Below are positions 47,041 to 59,055 of a stretch of DNA of 64,000 bases, one piece after another; within the stretch, counting starts at the first letter, position 1, and every line of letters starts with the position of its first letter. Location of the stretch: NCBI GenBank assembly GCA_014338405.1, contig JTDE01021434.1, positions 89,131 to 153,130 on the forward strand, given 5' to 3'. Both the position numbers and the translations under genes were made by a program. This DNA is from Paragonimus skrjabini miyazakii. Lineage: Eukaryota; Platyhelminthes; Trematoda; Plagiorchiida; Troglotrematidae. The notes beneath the pieces are model-generated. The model saw only the letters and a program-made list of their open reading frames with translations. It made no database searches and was not told the origin of the DNA.

Positions 47041-48210
47041 AATATGGAGAGGGTTCATTCGTTCATTCTGTAACTATGCCCTGACGTTGATGGTTAGGAC
47101 GCGCATCAAGCGCGTCAGCCAATCATCGACTGGTGTGAGGCGAATGACGAAGTATCATAAAAAATAAGTACAATCAGCAAAACCTCATTTCCTGCATGTC
47201 AGGTGCACCACCTGAATCGAAGCCCTCAAACTCAGAGTCGTAGGCTGGAGACCTTAAGGGAGATTATGGCTATTCGGACTCGTTCGTCGCTGTTTAACCA
47301 AGTTGTCTGTAAAGCATGTGCAAGTAGCGATTAAAGAAAGTAGTGATTGCCGTAAGGAAACCGTTTTACTGATGGTACCTCGTCTTCACCTACAGTTCGG
47401 TTGTTTGTTTGCATGGTGTGGGTACCTTAAAGTTGAACGTCTAAGTGTGAACAAGGGTGGTCGCAGTAATTAAGTCTCATTTCTCTTGCATCATAGTTCG
47501 GTCCGTGGTTATATAACAGCTAGGTGTCAATGTGAAACACTGGTGTACTGTTGTGTATGTAATGGTGAAGACGAAGCACGCTTTTGATAACCATTTATCA
47601 TCCAGGACATTTGGACTCACAATCATGTACATCCACCATTAACACTGTGTTAATTATTATCTGGACAATCGCAAACAGAATGTCCACGAGTAAAAAAGCG
47701 TCTATGAAACCGCTGACAGACGCCATAGATCTGTTTGTAAATTGTGCATCTACAGATAAGTGGGCAGACCTTCGTTGTAAGATCACTGGTGAGCATAGGC
47801 GGGCAAAACTGTAATCTGCGGTTAAAAACCGGATCCTGTTGAAGGCGTCGAAATATGGTCGACTACAAGGGTCATAGGGATCACGACGAAGTATTGTGTG
47901 GAAGAGCTGACATTAGGTCAAGTCTTAGTGAAGTACTGGTATTTAAGGGATGAAAGGCTTAATGTACAAAATTTCCCACACACCTGTTCATTCTTCGTCG
48001 GAGCTCTCCAACTGAATAAAGACGCTCGATTAAGGTGTCATTCTGTTGAACTTTTGTTTATGAAGTAGTAAGCTACCATGTCGTGCGATCAGACTACAAT
48101 AAACCGGGTGTATTATTCACAACTCTGCTTACTGGGCGCATAAGCGACGACCACCTGGCCCTATATCTTTTAAAGTTCAAGAGGTCTGGATATCAACTGA
48201 AAGTGTCTCT
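47041..48210. other. Unassigned stretch
   Basis: No domain. The complementary 62-76 codon frames at 47584-47814 look fortuitous. Confidence 0.3.
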
Positions 48211-48408
48211 GGGTTGCAACAGCGAACGGGGTCGCACGGCTAACGTGCACGTAACTAGACTGACAGACACAGGGATTGGCTGCTTCTTATGGGGTGAGAG
48301 GAAACGGGCACACCGGATGCAGAGAGTAAAGGAGGCTAACTCGCCCGGACCCCGCTAACAGACTGCTTCGAGGTAGGGGGTGGGGCGGATTAACATCTGC
48401 AGTGAGCC
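48211..48408 (+). repeat. GC-rich repeat E, copy 1 (about 200 bp)
   Basis: Over 90% identical to the reverse complement of 55143-55345, far higher than other repeat pairs here. Landmarks are GGGTTGCAACAGCG, GGCTAACGTGCACG, GGATTGGCTGCTTCTTA and GAGGTAGGGGGTGGGGCGG. It is clearly richer in G and C than its surroundings. No coding conservation: the frame that spans it is shared only because the DNA is. Confidence 0.88.
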
Positions 48409-48414
48409 CTTAGG

Positions 48415-48545
48415 TGTGGTCGTACTACGCAGGACACACACGGACATCACCTCAGGCAAATGGGTATGTGAGCAATCCACTCCGATTGGCACATGTTTCG
48501 GTCATCGTCGTCGCCCTCGTCTGAACGGCCAGGTAGGTCGGTCAA
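48415..48545 (+). repeat. Dispersed repeat F, copy 1
   Basis: TGAGCAATCCACTCCGATTG and the following CATGTTTCGGTCATCGTCG match the reverse complement of 52195-52345 (TGAGCGATCCATTCAGACTTG and so on), at perhaps 70% identity. Confidence 0.55.
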
Positions 48546-49599
48546 GCCCAGTCTCGGTGTGTTGAGAAAGTTCGGCAGAGCAATACCCCCCAATCTGTTT
48601 CCCAATGTCGAAACAGGTAGGACAGTGAAGACTAGCATTCAGAGCCTTGACCGCGTGTATTATTGCCGACCGTAGAAAATAGTGTACAGATGAAGCATCT
48701 CAAGCTAGCGAGGCACGGACAGGGTTTGCCTAGGTTACCGGGTGGAAATGGGAAGTAAATAGCTAGATTAAAACGAAGTAAACAGAATAACAAAATCATC
48801 AGAAGTGTACAGTGGAGCGCGATCATCAAAAACATTATTTACCACAGTCGCTACGTGGGGGAAGCGGTTTCTTTTCATACCCGGGAAAAAATAGTTTGAA
48901 CTGTCGAATTTTCTGAATGGTTGATGGATAAATCCGTTGCGAAATTAATTAATACCAGAATGCGCTTTCCGACCAACAGCACATAATTATAAATTTTCCG
49001 TTGTAGAAGCGCATACTTTCACATAGAAAGAGAGGAAATAAATGCGTCCATTTGTATATTGATAATTATATTCGTACATTTGTATATATGTATCAGATAA
49101 TGTGGACTCATAGATACATAAATGTATCCTCTGACCATATATATAATGCCATATTCATAGGTATATACATATATGTTCTGTGTTTATGGACGTTTTTCTG
49201 TATTTTTCTACGTATCTGCCCACACATATGGGGTGCTAAGCACGCGAACGTCTATGCATCTCTAAATGTACCTTAAGGTACATTCAGGGCACGTGTCACT
49301 GGGATAAGTGCGAACACTATTTTGCGAGACAAAGTGAAATGTGTCATGTTTTATATATTTTTAAACAACTTTATTTGTATTGTTTTACTTAAACTTGATA
49401 CAACTCTCATATCATTGAATTTTCAGAAATTTTTGTATGAAAGGATACCCACTTTCGCTACTTAGGTCTCGTAGAACAGTTTTTCATTATAGCGGATAAT
49501 AACGACTGACGAGAACATGACAGGAAACTTCACTAGCTCCTTCTCCGGAACTTCCTCAGGTAACGACTTTCTTATGAGATTTCTAATCCTTGAATTAGT
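48546..49599. other. AT-rich stretch
   Basis: 49040-49180 is rich in ATATGTAT-type sequence with a small hairpin (GATACAT, AA, ATGTATC). No gene. Confidence 0.35.
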
Positions 49600-49860
49600 C
49601 TAGCTTCTAAGATCGTTAGTTGCACTTCCAGTGGTAGTTTTAAATCATTGTTAGATTCTCAATTACTTAAAGCAGTCACACTCATAGGTTTATTCTGTTC
49701 TTGGCACTTGTCGTGATCTATAAGAGCGGCTCTTCACTCTGTTTCCAATTATTGATATTCAAGTCAGTAGACGCCTGTTTACTACTGAATAAGACGAACT
49801 GAGTGGATCCGGGTGTTTTGATTCCAAAGCTTCGAACCCATTTATTAATCGCTGAACAAT
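49600..49860 (+). mobile_element. CR1-like LINE 3' end (same family as copies 1-2)
   Basis: The + strand encodes SSGSFKSLLDSQLLKAVTL and then 3' UTR sequence that follows that of CR1 copy 2 to about 49858. Severely 5' truncated. Confidence 0.65.
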
Positions 49861-50224
49861 GTAATCAGTTCATTAACACTATACGCGGAACCCACTACCA
49901 CCTCACCACATGTTCTGCTACGGCGTCTATATAAGACAGTTGCTTCTGTGTACCAAATCAAGTTGTGTATACCGGCACTGAACGTAGCCAGCGGGTGGCC
50001 ACAAAATTGGTCACTGACCTGTGGTATTCCTTCGGCGAATCTCGTCTAAAATTTCTTTATGCAATCTTTATGCAATTGAGTTTTGAAGACACGACGATGA
50101 CTTAATGGTTACACATTTCTTCGTTAGCGTAGTACTTGTGCAGTCATTCTTTATCTCAGTAGCTGATACTACTCGAAGAGGTCATAACAAGAATCCCTAC
50201 GAGCTGTGACCTCGAACCTTCTTT

Positions 50225-50505
50225 AGTCAACAGTTCTTTTGTCACAGGGTTATCAATCACTGGAACGACCTTCCATTAATATCAAATTGCTATCAGATTC
50301 CCACCTACTTTAGACATCATTAGATTAACAAGTTACTTAGCTCTAGGAATTTGCTGTGATCCTCAAGAGTGGTGTTGCACCCTGTTTTCAGTGATTTTGT
50401 TCCAGACCAACAGAAGTCTGTTAGATATCGAGGTGGACAATCTGCTTGAATCCGAGTGACCTGGGTGTCTAGTCTCGGACTCGTGTACAGATTGCTGAAT
50501 TCTCG
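50225..50505 (+). mobile_element. CR1-like LINE 3' end, second copy in tandem orientation
   Basis: SQQFFCHRVINHWNDLPLI (50229-50290) is the ORF2 C-terminus. The 3' UTR to about 50503 (GAATCCGAGTGACCTGG, CTCGGACTCGTGTACAGATT) matches the reverse complement of 2826-2925 closely, fixing the 3' end of the family. Confidence 0.8.
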
Positions 50506-50904
50506 AGAAAATAATGAACCTAGGTTGACATCTACTGTGGGAGTTACTACACGAAATGTGTATATTTAAGCAAACGATAAACGAAGTTGATATTAAGTTG
50601 ATACACGAATAAACTGTCTGATGGTTAATCCCTTATTTAGGATCACCATATCATGGAGAGTCACAACACGTTGGCAGTTCAAACAGTATCCATTGACATA
50701 TACCAAACTGTTATATCAAGCTCTTCTTGATTAAAAGCTTGGCGGTCACAAAATACTCAAGCCACATAAGAAACTGAATTAGTAAATTTATTTTCACCTG
50801 ATATGAATTGTAACTGCTAACTAACTTTTTGTTCGGTTCACGATGATTATCATTACTGTGTGACTCACTTTGTTAATTGTTCTTCAACTGCTGAAGGTTA
50901 AGGC
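50506..50904. other. Unassigned stretch
   Basis: Nothing recognised. Confidence 0.3.
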
Positions 50905-51295
50905 ATATAATAATAATCATCATCATAACAGCCAAGAGCCTGACCAAAAGGTACTGTGGCTCGGGCCGCCGCTCACCTCAACAGTGACGTGGAATATCCT
51001 GGAAGAAAACGTTACTAAGAAGGTTGAAAATTAATAAGAGAAGACGAAGTGGAAGAACTAGAAATGGTATCGATACAGGTACGTCATTTACTGCGACACA
51101 TCGCCATCTCGGATAGCGTCTCTAACCAGCGGTTTGAGTGATCACGAGGACCCCATCCTGGCAGGCGACACCTACCCACTTTGCTCAATGGAGTAATCAA
51201 GGTCTTCATATTTCGTGACCACGTTGTTACTTGACCACCACGCGGTTCAGGTATATAAAAAGGTGAAAATACACCTCTTGGGGGCACAAAAGCAT
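50905..51295 (-). mobile_element. RTE-type LINE 3' end, 5' truncated
   Basis: The minus strand reads PPRGVFSPFYIPEPRGGQ, RCRLPGWGPRDHSNRWLETL and SEMAMCRSK, the C-terminus of the RTE ORF. The 3' UTR matches 41640-41960 (for example GTGACGTGGAATATC against GTGACATGGAAAGTC). It ends in a TGATGATGATTATTATTA microsatellite at 50908-50926. Better preserved than the longer copy at 41600. Confidence 0.88.
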
Positions 51296-52194
51296 TTTAT
51301 CGATTTGACCTGTCAAGAAAGGTAACAAGGTAGTCAATAAGAATTTACTGTAAAATAGACGGTTTTCTACATCCTTCTAAACCAATATCGAGTTGGTCCA
51401 TATTTAGTGAACAGTTGAATGTAGGTTAGGTGTAGGAGCAAAAGGGAAATGACAGCTTGATGAATAACTGACAATAATCATTGATCACGTGGGTAATCGG
51501 TACCCTGAGACAAACAACAACGAATTTGCTCAGGTTGAATCAGTGTATGCGTAACATTTTGGGTTGACCATGATATGGGCTTGAACTTATGAGTTTGTAC
51601 AAGAGAACGTAGAAATAATTATGCATTTAAAGTCAGTTATAACAGGGACAGCTTGTACATCTTTGAGGCATGCACCGTGGTTGATAAAAACCCTTATAAA
51701 AACATAGAACAATGCGGGGAAGCTGAAACTGATTAAAACTGGTATTTGGTTCGATTCTTCAGCGAATACCTCTGGTGAAACGAAACGGATAGTGTGCATC
51801 CAGCAGTCGTTTCTATCGTGAATTCTTTGGCTGGTTTCCAATGAGCTACTGGCTGACACATTTTCATCTCTAGTCAACTGCTTCCAGTGCCTACCCTAGT
51901 CCAGACCGCCCATAGTACTGGACTGTGATTGATTGCAGGTAGTCTGTCCTCAGTCGTACTGGTCTGTTAGTACAGTAACCAGCAGATTCCTTTGTCATTC
52001 ATATGAGGTTTGTCTCTCCTGAATCAAGTCTAGATCACTTAAAGCCATAGTGTACTTGCAGTTGGTTGTCATCCACCCCAGATACTAATAGTCCAGGCTC
52101 GGAGACCACAATCAACCAATTGTTGTGAGTGTTTCAGCTCTGACTTTAACACTTACGGCGATCATCAGACGTGCTCACATGGCTGTCACTGTAA
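51296..52194. other. Unassigned stretch
   Basis: Short frames only. Confidence 0.3.
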
Positions 52195-52345
52195 CACCCG
52201 AGACAACACCGTACAGACGATGATGACAACGGCCGAAGCCTTTGCAAGTCTGAATGGATCGCTCAAGCACCCATAGACAGAAGACCGGCTTTCCAGAGAT
52301 GGTGTTCGTATGTGTTCTACGTCGTGCGAACTTTGTAGGTTACAC
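52195..52345 (-). repeat. Dispersed repeat F, copy 2
   Basis: Partner of 48415-48545 in inverse orientation. Confidence 0.55.
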
Positions 52346-53594
52346 CCACTTTCCCCCCTTCTGTCATCTTCCGTAGGGTCAGAGAGATAAGCGACACGGT
52401 TGACCAATGAAGACGGCGAGTGGCCTCATTGACTGTTCCAGAACCATAAGAACGATTGCAATGAGCTGCGGTCAACCGGCTTGTCACGAAAACTTGTCGG
52501 ATGAATTTCGAACGAGTTTCGACACCCTCCAGGCACCAAGATTGCTCTATTCTTTAGAAGCCATTGTCCAAAGAATGGAAGGTTGTCAAAGTTAAACCGG
52601 AGCATGTTCCAGTGTTCCAGTAAATGAACGAAGCATGGAGAATCCAAGAAGTCAGGTGTTTATTTGTGCTTGTAAAGGACAACCTTTGCGCGGAACTCAA
52701 GGTTTAAGATATAAATGTTTTCGACAGACGGGATGATCAACCTGTCATTGCATCTCGTCCGTAAGTATACAACGGAAACAGCACTGTATTTCATGCAAAA
52801 AATGTGCTCATTACCGAACAACACTGGATGTGCATCGGGGCCACCATTTTTCATGTACGGAAATATATACACATAGTAGATATATTTATCACACTCAACT
52901 ATCATCCTTCAGACGTAGTCAGTAGTATCGCGTACCGTGTTCACTAGGTCCATGAGGTTCCCACATTAACGCACCGTACGATTACAAGCTATCGAGAGTT
53001 CACGCATCATACAGATTTGGGTTTAGTGATTACGTTTACCTACCAGCCGATTATGATTGAAGTGCACTAAAGGAAGGCGAGAGAAATTAGGTCGCTATAA
53101 TCAAAGTTAGAAATCGGACGACAGAATGATACAATACAGTTTACTCTCTAACAGTTGCTTGTCTTTAATGCTTGCACACAATCCCAACAGGAATGAGTAG
53201 CAGATGTCACGGGTAAGAATACAGCATGCAGTGTATTTCCATATTAGCCAAAAATGAGAAAGACAATTGATTCATTACTTAAACAGAACGACAAAACGAA
53301 CGTCTATAACCCCCCGGAGTGCAATCCTTGCAAAACAAAATTGTTTTTAAGAAGGGTAGTTTCGTTCGTTTCAAACAAACGATTCTGCCAATAACCCAAA
53401 CAATATTAATCAAGCAAACAGCTGAACAAGATGTTGTGAGCAAAGCATTGTAGAATTGTGTCTAGTTTGGGTCGACAACTCCAGTAACAAGCGGACAGGT
53501 AAACATACGTGCATACAGTTAAATATCGATTATCGTCGGGATATTCGGAGAAATTACATTTTGTTCAATCATTATATTATCACCATGCAAAGAG
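52346..53594. other. Unassigned stretch
   Basis: No supported feature. Confidence 0.3.
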
Positions 53595-53690
53595 CAGTTC
53601 GATGGCTGGGTAGTGAAATAGACTCGACTGGGCTCAATAAAAAGTTGGACAACAATGCGACGTTCGATCCTCAAGGTCAATGAAGTGTGG
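53595..53690 (+). repeat. tRNA-like repeat head
   Basis: GATGGCTGGGTAGTGAAATA (A box of a tRNA-Leu/Ser-like D arm) and GCGACGTTCGATCCTCAAGG (near-perfect B box with T-arm) lie about 60 bases apart. The distance and missing arms argue against a functional tRNA gene and for a SINE head. Confidence 0.5.
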
Positions 53691-54554
53691 CGACTGCGAG
53701 CCTGAATGTTGGCATACCAGACATCTCACATGATGTGCTTTTGTTCACCTTTTCAGTGAGCTTCCCTAATGATGCTCACGTGGCATTGACTCAACAGTAC
53801 GGACGACACAACGAAAAGTACATCGTTGTGGGTGCCGTAAGTTCCCAAAGCTGCGACCTTCACGGCAAGTCCCGGGTAAAAGGTGTGAACCTTTGGCTAG
53901 CTGAACGGTGGTTTATTTTGGGTTTTCCATAGATCAGATCAGGAAAGTAGGAAGTAGGACAGTGGCAAATGAATTTGGTTCAATTTTATTGAACCGTCAT
54001 ATTGAAAGGTGTGAGAAGACAGAAAAGTGACATTAGCCCACAGCCATACTGTGGTGGATTATTAAACCTGAGGTGCGAGTATTCTAGCATGCGGGGAGGT
54101 ACGTCTAAAAGCCCACAGCGAGCGGATCGGGGACAGCGTGGGCGACCGGATGAGTCATCGTTCGACTGGATCGGACCAACAGGCGAGACATTGCAGGCAA
54201 AATAAGATTCGTGACCAGATTGGGGGCGCGATTATTCCAACACTCACAGGAATATCTTGACACGGTCGTGGAATACTGTCAAAGTCCATAGTGGATAGAT
54301 GACGGACAACACGAGCGACCAGACCAGCCATCGCTCAACGAGATCGGGCCAACTGAATAGGAATGGCAGGCGGAATACTCCTGATAGAAGGCACCGATCA
54401 CAGATATAAACCGGGCAGAAGTGCACATGATGTATGAGCGGAAACCGGGACTTGAATTTTGACTCATAAACGCGAGCGCGCGCGCGCGTGGCATGGTAAC
54501 AAGCGAGTTGGACAATAAAGGTTGGGACGACCACAAGGCGGCTATCGGAGAGGA
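53691..54554. other. Unassigned stretch with a CG microsatellite
   Basis: Holds a (CG)n run at 54476-54488, a rare tract in this AT-leaning DNA. The 130-codon minus frame at 54636-54244 has no known domain. Confidence 0.35.
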
Positions 54555-54845
54555 TTCGTGGACACCAACCGAAATGGCTTCGCAACGGTTCAGGAAAGCT
54601 TATTTCCAATGTGATTGGCTCCCACTTACTTGACACTGGCCATCAAATAAATCCGGATGAAGCGTTCCAAGTCATTTACAATTTTCGTCAATCCTGCTCC
54701 AGATCTGTCAGAATGCGAGTGTTATCAACGGCCGAGGCTATTGCTATCAGACTCCACAATCCCTGCCTATGTGCCCAAAAACAATTCGTGCAAACCCTCC
54801 ACCCCCACCTTGGCCAGTCATTCCACATCCGCTTGAAACCCGAGC
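54555..54845 (+). mobile_element. Penelope-like element fragment: C-terminal GIY-YIG tail
   Basis: One open + frame reads ERIRGHQPKWLRNGSG, then IGSHLLDTGHQINPDEAFQV, IYNFRQSCSRSVRMRVL, STAEAIAIRLHNPCLCAQKQ and FVQTL. This is the least damaged Penelope segment in the window, with no stop for about 90 residues. Everything upstream (reverse transcriptase and the CSCG/YIG signature) is missing. Confidence 0.88.
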
Positions 54846-55142
54846 AAGCGTGAACCGCTCGACAGTCGTAGACGTATGTCTCATAACAGGAACGTGTAAC
54901 ACTCCAACACATTCACCAACACACCCACCCTCCCCCAGTAGACTGTGAGCCGTACCACTCCTGTGATTTTTAATGACCTATTTGACACATTATAATGTTC
55001 ATATATAACTCGCACTGATGAGAATTACCTGATGAGAATTACCGAAAACAGCTGTTTGAAAAAGTAACTTATTAATTCCACGGGAATCTGGAGAGGAATA
55101 AAGGTTGTGCTTTATTGGACGCCTTTTCACTACAATACGTTC

Positions 55143-55345
55143 AGTGCTCACTGCATAGATGTTAATCCGCCCCACCCCCTACCTCGGAGCAGTCTGCTGG
55201 CAGGGTCCGGGTGAGTTAGCCGCCTTTACTCTCTGCACCCGGTGGGCCCGTTTCCTCTCACCCTATAAGAAGCAGCCAATCCCTGCGTCTGTCAGTCTAG
55301 TTACGTGCACGTTAGCCGTGCGACCCCGTTCGCTGTTGCAACCCA
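55143..55345 (-). repeat. GC-rich repeat E, copy 2
   Basis: Inverse partner of 48211-48408, over 90% identical. The two copies lie 6.7 kb apart, facing each other. Confidence 0.88.
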
Positions 55346-55599
55346 GATAATGTCCTCGAGACAACTTCAGTTGAAATCGAAACACGCGAAAGTGATGGTG
55401 AAACATCTTAAACTGCAAATGGTGTTGAGTTTCGATAGGCTCATCTCCCTTCAACTCGCTCAAGTCACCAGATCTATATGCCTGTCTGTGTGTTTTGTTG
55501 ATCATTTGTGCGTGGGTGTGTGTTCGTTCAGGTAAATCTTTCGCAGTTAAACATTGACTGTAGATCTTGGGAATATTTGGCGTCAAACCGGACGATCTG

Positions 55600-56130
55600 G
55601 ATAAATATGATCGGGACGAGCCTCCGAAAGTTCAGTGGGTAGCCATTGCACAACCGTGAAGTGAAATGCGCAGTACACAAGGGAACAATCGGCGCCACAG
55701 GTAGTGATGGCATGACTATGACGTCGCGATGTGTGCGGCGGTGAATGCGCTGACCGCCTTGGATTGATAGGTAACCAACCTACTCACAGTACACCGTTGG
55801 ATAAGAGACTACGAATTCGTTAGGCTCAAGTCGGTTTGATCAGTTTTATCCACTTTTTCCTTGTTCTCATCGACGAACGAATGCAGTTGTTTGGTAAATC
55901 ATCCACTTCTCTTTTCAGAAACCTGGGCCTCTATGGCTTTCCACCTTCTGTTTTCTTCAGCACTGTTGGTGTACGGTCTAGTCAGTGTTTTGACTGTTTT
56001 CTTCCAATCCAACCTTGAATACTGATCTTGTTTTGTACTCTTTTTAGAATGCACTAACATTTACTCCTATACTGGAATACTTCTTGCATCATATTTTCAA
56101 TATTTCTCTTCCCAGTTTAGATCTTACTAT
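55600..56130 (+). repeat. Dispersed repeat D, copy 2
   Basis: Partner of 33030-33610. The match is clearest at 55708-55815 (GTGAATGCGCTGACCGCC, CAACCTACTCACAGTACACC) and at the pyrimidine-rich end. Confidence 0.5.
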
Positions 56131-57719
56131 CAGAGTCTCTCTGTTTATTTTTCAAGAAATAGGGGTTTCAGTTTCGTGCTAACCAATCAATTGGCTAACC
56201 AGCATTGGCCGGCTGGACACAAAGGCTTCACTCACACACCTCCTGGTTCTATCCCCTCGGGTTTACATTGTATAGGTTGTGTGTAAGTGGAACCGCAAGT
56301 GGTGCAGCGCAAACCATTTGTGGTGATGGTTAAGCGTAGGCGTCCTTTGACTTCGGTCACTGTGACAGACTAATCCGAATCGTATGCATTCGTGGGTTGT
56401 ATCAGCATGCTATGTCAATGTGTTGATGTTCTTCATCCCGGTGTTTAAAAGATGATACTCCGGAATGTTATTATTTGGCCTCCCTAGAGGCTGGATGGCC
56501 TATGTGTATGATCTCTCTCTCTCTCTTTAATGATTTGTCTACCTGATGTCTACAAATTAGTGCTCGTCCTCGACAGTAGTAACAGCCTCACTATGAGAAC
56601 TAGAAAGATCATTTGTAACTTGCGTCACGTGTGGCGACAAAAGAATGTGAGTGTTGTAATCAAACTAACTGCTTTTTATTATATACAGCTCTGAGCCCCA
56701 AGAAGATCGGGACTTGAAAGCAACTACTTGGTACATGTACATGCAATATACAGGACGTGTCACCAAAGAGATTGTCTTTGCATTACTACCTATATTAAAT
56801 CGCTCCTAGCGATTTTCGGTATTTCACTCAGTAACGCGTATTCGACAATTTCAATAACGCTTATTCAGACGGTCGGATTGATGGGACCATCTTCCAGGTC
56901 CAAAAAACGTCAAAAAAGGCTATCGAAAGGATTTGAATTTATACGGAACTGTTTAGTAAAATTACAGTAAAGGTATTGCCTCACCTTGAATGTAAATCAA
57001 ACAGGTACACGAATCATCCAGCAAACTTCAAAAATGGGGGTAACTAAACACGCGTCCACAAACAGCAACCAGTCAGCGGGAAATGAGCTCATTAAAACAA
57101 CCGGGTGCAGATGAAAGTGAGAATGGGTCAAACAATACCAACAGGGAAGTTTTAACAGATACGCGATTAGAGTTATAAAATGGAAGAATGCAAACATTTT
57201 GCGGGCATTTATGGTACAAAATTCATCACGATCGTTTACTGCACACAGCAAAGACAAGTAAAGGCAAATTTAGGATCAGCTTTCTACACACAAACCAAAC
57301 ATGCATCAACGGATTCACAGCGCTGCTTCATATCAAACAAAAGACGACAAACGTACCAGAAAAACTTCAACAGATCTAACAACTGTGTTAACTATCATCA
57401 GAGAGCTGCGATAGAAGCATGCCTCTTTCATGTCGAAACCGTATATTCCTTCTGGGGGTTCATCTATCAGGTTTAAATATCAGATATTATTTCAGCCCAT
57501 GAAACCGCTCGTGAACCTCAGCTAATGGATATGATGATTCAGGTGAAAAACAAAACACGGATCCCAAGGGGCACAAACTTCAATCACGCTTTATCTGGAC
57601 CACAAGTTCACAAAGATGCTCAAAACATAAAACAGTACTACCAGTAGCAGATTTCTACTTAAAACCGTGTGGCAGATTTCATAATTTAGTTGAGATCCGG
57701 TTGCGGAAAATCTGGACTT
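56131..57719. other. Unassigned stretch with a (TC)n tract
   Basis: (TC)8 at 56512-56527. A tRNA-like segment with a B box, CCTGGTTCTATCCCCTCGGG, lies at 56248-56267, but its A box is poor. The frames at 57180-57476 (+) and 57257-56997 (minus) have no recognised family. Confidence 0.35.
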
Positions 57720-57808
57720 TGGTTACATTCAAACTGGCGGTAGAAATAACATACTGAAACGTGGCAAATGCTCTACCAACTGAGTTACGAATCATGTTTA
57801 CTGATGTT
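57720..57808 (-). repeat. tRNA-derived repeat head
   Basis: The minus strand reads CGTAACTCAGTTGGTAGAGC (classic D arm with A box) and, about 45 bases later, CCAGTTTGAATGTAACC, a diverged B box. The acceptor stem and anticodon arm do not fold, so this is a SINE-type derivative or a tRNA pseudogene. Confidence 0.55.
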
Positions 57809-58339
57809 ACTGATGTTTCGTTCCTGAACTACTCAATATAGTGAAGTCAATGAGGTTACCCGACGCCGATGGCGTAAAACTGTTGCGAGTTCTGAAACGC
57901 CCGTTAAATATGGTAACCTTATGAAACAATTTTGACCTCCTAACTCAGTAGTCCACAGAACATAACTTGCCATTCAATGTCTACAGGTGTAAAGTCATGC
58001 ACGTTCATCATTAAAACTGTACTGACCCTTACCGTGGCTACACAAAGCTATTCGTGTCAGGGTACGAAGGAGATCTGGGAACCATATCGGTAGACAGTAT
58101 GAGTCTGTCCACGAATTTTGTTGTTGCCATGACTAAGAAGGTACAAATAACCCCGAACTTGTTAGGGAGAATTTGTGGAACCTTCCATCTTGAAGTGTAT
58201 TCCATTAAGTTCGCCTCCAAAATCCAACCACACCTGGAAACGAACACACAGGCCTGTCATCCTTATCTTAATGAAGCCTTAGCATGTAATGAGAGCAAAA
58301 CAGCTTTTCCCCGTCGTAAATTTGAATAGAGAAGTCAGA
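57809..58339. other. Unassigned stretch
   Basis: Open frames on both strands at 58038-58329 have no known family. Confidence 0.3.
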
Positions 58340-58660
58340 AACAGTATTTCTGTATAATGTATCTCTCGAGCACATTTCGCTGCATCTCATCAGCTACATG
58401 TTGTGGTCTGTGAGTCTACATAGCTAAGTTCATTGGACATTGCGAAGCTACACAACAAAATCAACAACCACACAAGCACACGTATTCATGCACATCTGTT
58501 ACCAGGGCAATCTGGTATTGATGAACAAATCTTTCTGTACTTAGAGGGATGGCTTCCATTTGCTAATTGCTATATAAACCAACAGACTGCAGTATATACT
58601 TAATGAGATGCAACGAAATGTGCCCGAGAGATACGTTGGGCCAGAAATTGTTTCTGATTT
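58340..58660. repeat. Inverted repeat around a GATGCARCGAAATGTGC motif
   Basis: 58345-58420 (minus) and 58580-58655 (+) are reverse complements at roughly 70-75%, with the best block GAGATGCA(G/A)CGAAATGTGC, then CGAGAGATAC. The minus arm contains CTGATGA and CGAAA with the same six-base spacing as the hammerhead at 18956. The + arm has lost CTGATGA. The + arm runs into a CR1 tail. Confidence 0.55.
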
Positions 58661-59055
58661 ATCGAAGGTGTTCAGAGACGGGCCATTCGAAGAATTACAG
58701 GGTCCATGAAGACCCTCAATCCGGAAAGACTAGCAGAATTAGGTCAATTCCCTATGGATTGCAGACACCTCAGGGCAGAACTAATCCTTGCCTATAACAT
58801 ATTCCACACCCGTGGGTCGTTCACTGGCACATCTCCCCTCCACTAAACAAGGATGGACGTTTAAGTGGTCACTCGCTGAAACTGAATAATGAAGCAGGTA
58901 GGTTACTTCGTAGACTGAACTACATCACAGTTAGGATCTGTTAATATTTTAACGCATTTCCTAATTATGTAGTCACGGATGAATCAGTTGACAGTTTCAA
59001 AATACTATTCGATTAGCAAATACGTGAGAGACAATCGGCACTACAATTGTCCCGA
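58661..59055 (+). mobile_element. CR1-like LINE 3' fragment
   Basis: The + strand reads EGVQRRAIRRITGSMKTLN, LAELGQFPMDCRHLRAELIL, AYNIFHTRGSFTG, GHSLKLNNEAGRLLRRL, NAFPNYVVTDESVDSFKILF. These are the ordered thumb and C-terminal motifs of CR1 ORF2, across at least two frameshifts. The catalytic domain is absent. Confidence 0.85.

Noticed and set aside
53595..53690. A functional tRNA gene on the + strand
   Set aside because: Good A- and B-box strings, but no cloverleaf with a matching acceptor stem.
57720..57808. A functional tRNA gene on the minus strand
   Set aside because: Only the D-arm and a weak B box are preserved; there is no acceptor stem or plausible anticodon arm.
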